A stretch of DNA of 9,013 nucleotides from Alphaproteobacteria bacterium (GTDB lineage Bacteria; Pseudomonadota; Alphaproteobacteria; ATCC43930; CGMCC-115725). This document shows, in pieces, positions 8,522 to 9,013 of this stretch (position 1 is its first letter; each line of letters begins with the position of its first letter). The notes beneath the pieces are model-generated. The model was not told where the DNA came from. It made no database searches and saw nothing but the letters and a program-made list of their open reading frames with translations. The stretch spans positions 1 through 9,013 of the forward strand of contig JASHUW010000398.1 of the NCBI GenBank assembly GCA_030039815.1. The letters run 5' to 3'. The position numbers and the translations under genes were made by a program.

Positions 8522-8527
8522 TCCCTC
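8522..8527 (-). promoter_or_regulatory. Shine-Dalgarno GAGGGA selecting a TTG start for the PAS kinase
   Basis: On the minus strand GAGGGA lies 7 bases before the TTG that ends at 8514. The resulting protein starts exactly at the receiver domain. No ATG or GTG near the domain start offers a better choice. Confidence 0.6.
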
Positions 8528-8607
8528 AAGGGCTGCTGAAAACCCGTCAACTCTACAGGCGCGCCAGCGCTCTCAGGTTGCCCTCGGCGTCGGGCTACGA
8601 AACCCGT

Positions 8608-8624
8608 GAAGTTACAATAACTTC
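8608..8624. promoter_or_regulatory. Perfect 17-bp AT-rich dyad, possible operator
   Basis: GAAGTTA (8608-8614) and TAACTTC (8618-8624) form a perfect 7-bp inverted repeat around CAA. The site stands out as AT-rich in a GC-rich background and lies about 94 bases upstream of the kinase start, where the operon's promoter is expected. Its size and symmetry suit a dimeric repressor or activator. No T-run follows, so a terminator role is less likely. The cognate regulator is not identified. Confidence 0.45.
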
Positions 8625-8642
8625 GGCCGCAGCTCGGAAACC

Positions 8643-8660
8643 GGCACAACGGGTTGTGCC
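8643..8660 (-). terminator. Terminator-like hairpin after the amidohydrolase gene
   Basis: GGCACAAC (8643-8650) and GTTGTGCC (8653-8660) are perfect inverted repeats. In RNA this makes a 7-bp stem with a four-base loop, starting 11 bases after the stop codon at 8672-8674 on the minus strand. Only a short GGTTTCC follows, so it is a weak intrinsic terminator or a 3'-end stabilising structure. Its position between two same-strand genes supports separate transcription units. Confidence 0.5.
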
Positions 8661-8671
8661 AGGCCGGTCGC

Positions 8672-9013
8672 TCAAGCGATTCGCAACCGATAGAATTCGG
8701 CCGCGTTTTTCCAGAAGAACCGGTCGCGGTCTTCCGCCGAACGGTCGGCCAGCATGCGGCTCATTGCCCGCACCAGCGCGTCATAGCCGATCCGCAGGCT
8801 CGCCACCGGGAAATTCGTCGCGAACACCGCACGCTCGATGCCGAAAATCGTGATTGCATCACGCACGACGCGCTGGTTGTCATCGTAATCCCAGGCGCGG
8901 TCCTTCAGCCCGAATTCCGAGACCTTGACCCAGACATTGGACTGTCGCGCCAGCACCTCCATGCCGCGCCGCCAGGCCGCGAGCCCCTCTTCGCTGCGGT
9001 CCCATGGAAAGCC
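8672..9013 (-). CDS. Amidohydrolase family 2 (TIM-barrel metal hydrolase), partial, N-terminus beyond right edge
   Basis: Only the last 113 residues are present; the frame is open through position 9013, so the start lies outside the window. The segment SNVWVKVSEFGL, then YDDNQRVVRDAITIFGIERAVFATNFPVASL, and the ending DRDRFFWKNAAEFYRL match the C-terminal part of the amidohydrolase-2 family (PF04909), which includes lactonases, decarboxylases and related TIM-barrel enzymes. In this family the FATNFPV stretch normally reads like GSDFP or GSNFP, where the acidic or polar residue lies at the metal site; Asn occupies it here, as in the lactonase-like branch. The protein is likely a cytosolic catabolic hydrolase, but no substrate can be assigned from the fragment. 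It ends 157 bases before the kinase operon on the same strand, with a hairpin between them. Confidence 0.85.
   Translation of the reverse strand, partial: GFPWDRSEEGLAAWRRGMEVLARQSNVWVKVSEFGLKDRAWDYDDNQRVVRDAITIFGIERAVFATNFPVASLRIGYDALVRAMSRMLADRSAEDRDRFFWKNAAEFYRLRIA

Noticed and set aside
8553..8560. TTGACG on the minus strand near 8554-8559 as a -35 box for the kinase operon
   Set aside because: At 17 bases spacing the -10 position falls on the GAGGGA ribosome-binding site with no TATAAT-like sequence.

Overview
This is a GC-rich, almost fully coding stretch of bacterial chromosome. Gene content, third-position GC bias and protein motifs suggest an alphaproteobacterium (Hyphomicrobiales/Rhodospirillales-like). 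That is inferred from protein style; no rRNA or other marker is present. No tRNA, rRNA, CRISPR array, transposase or phage gene was seen.

Left block (1-1641, minus strand): a 2-oxoglutarate/Fe(II) dioxygenase of the TfdA/TauD family, cut by the left edge, lies downstream of an N-formylglutamate amidohydrolase family gene. The 97-base gap between them holds a degenerate GC-rich palindromic repeat of a type common between proteobacterial genes. A 156-base divergent intergenic region separates this block from the next.

Middle block (1798-4442, plus strand): a tight three-gene operon. It encodes an ArgE-type M20 acetylornithine deacetylase (TTG start with a strong Shine-Dalgarno), a succinylglutamate desuccinylase/aspartoacylase-family M14 deacylase, and a family-6 DNA-deoxyinosine glycosylase. 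The glycosylase has no ordinary start codon. Its best start is a CTG that overlaps the upstream stop as CTGA. With the divergent formylglutamate hydrolase, three different N-acyl-amino-acid hydrolase families sit side by side.

Right block (4439-8514, minus strand): a two-gene sensory operon and the most interesting part of the window. The first gene is a soluble REC-PAS-HisKA-HATPase kinase. Its kinase core is intact, but its RpfG-like receiver lacks the phosphorylatable Asp and the conserved Lys. The second gene is an 822-residue membrane protein with the layout of RpfC, the diffusible-signal-factor (DSF) sensor: multi-TM sensor, HisKA/HATPase, REC, HPt. Its kinase core is eroded (the H-box His is Gln and the ATP-site N and G boxes are lost), while the HPt His is kept. 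The two proteins look complementary: one supplies catalysis, the other membrane sensing and the HPt output. No rpfF synthase and no intact output receiver lie in the window.

Right edge (8672-9013, minus strand): the C-terminal end of an amidohydrolase-2 family metal hydrolase. The 157-base gap between it and the kinase operon holds a terminator-like hairpin and a separate perfect 17-bp AT-rich dyad that could be an operator.
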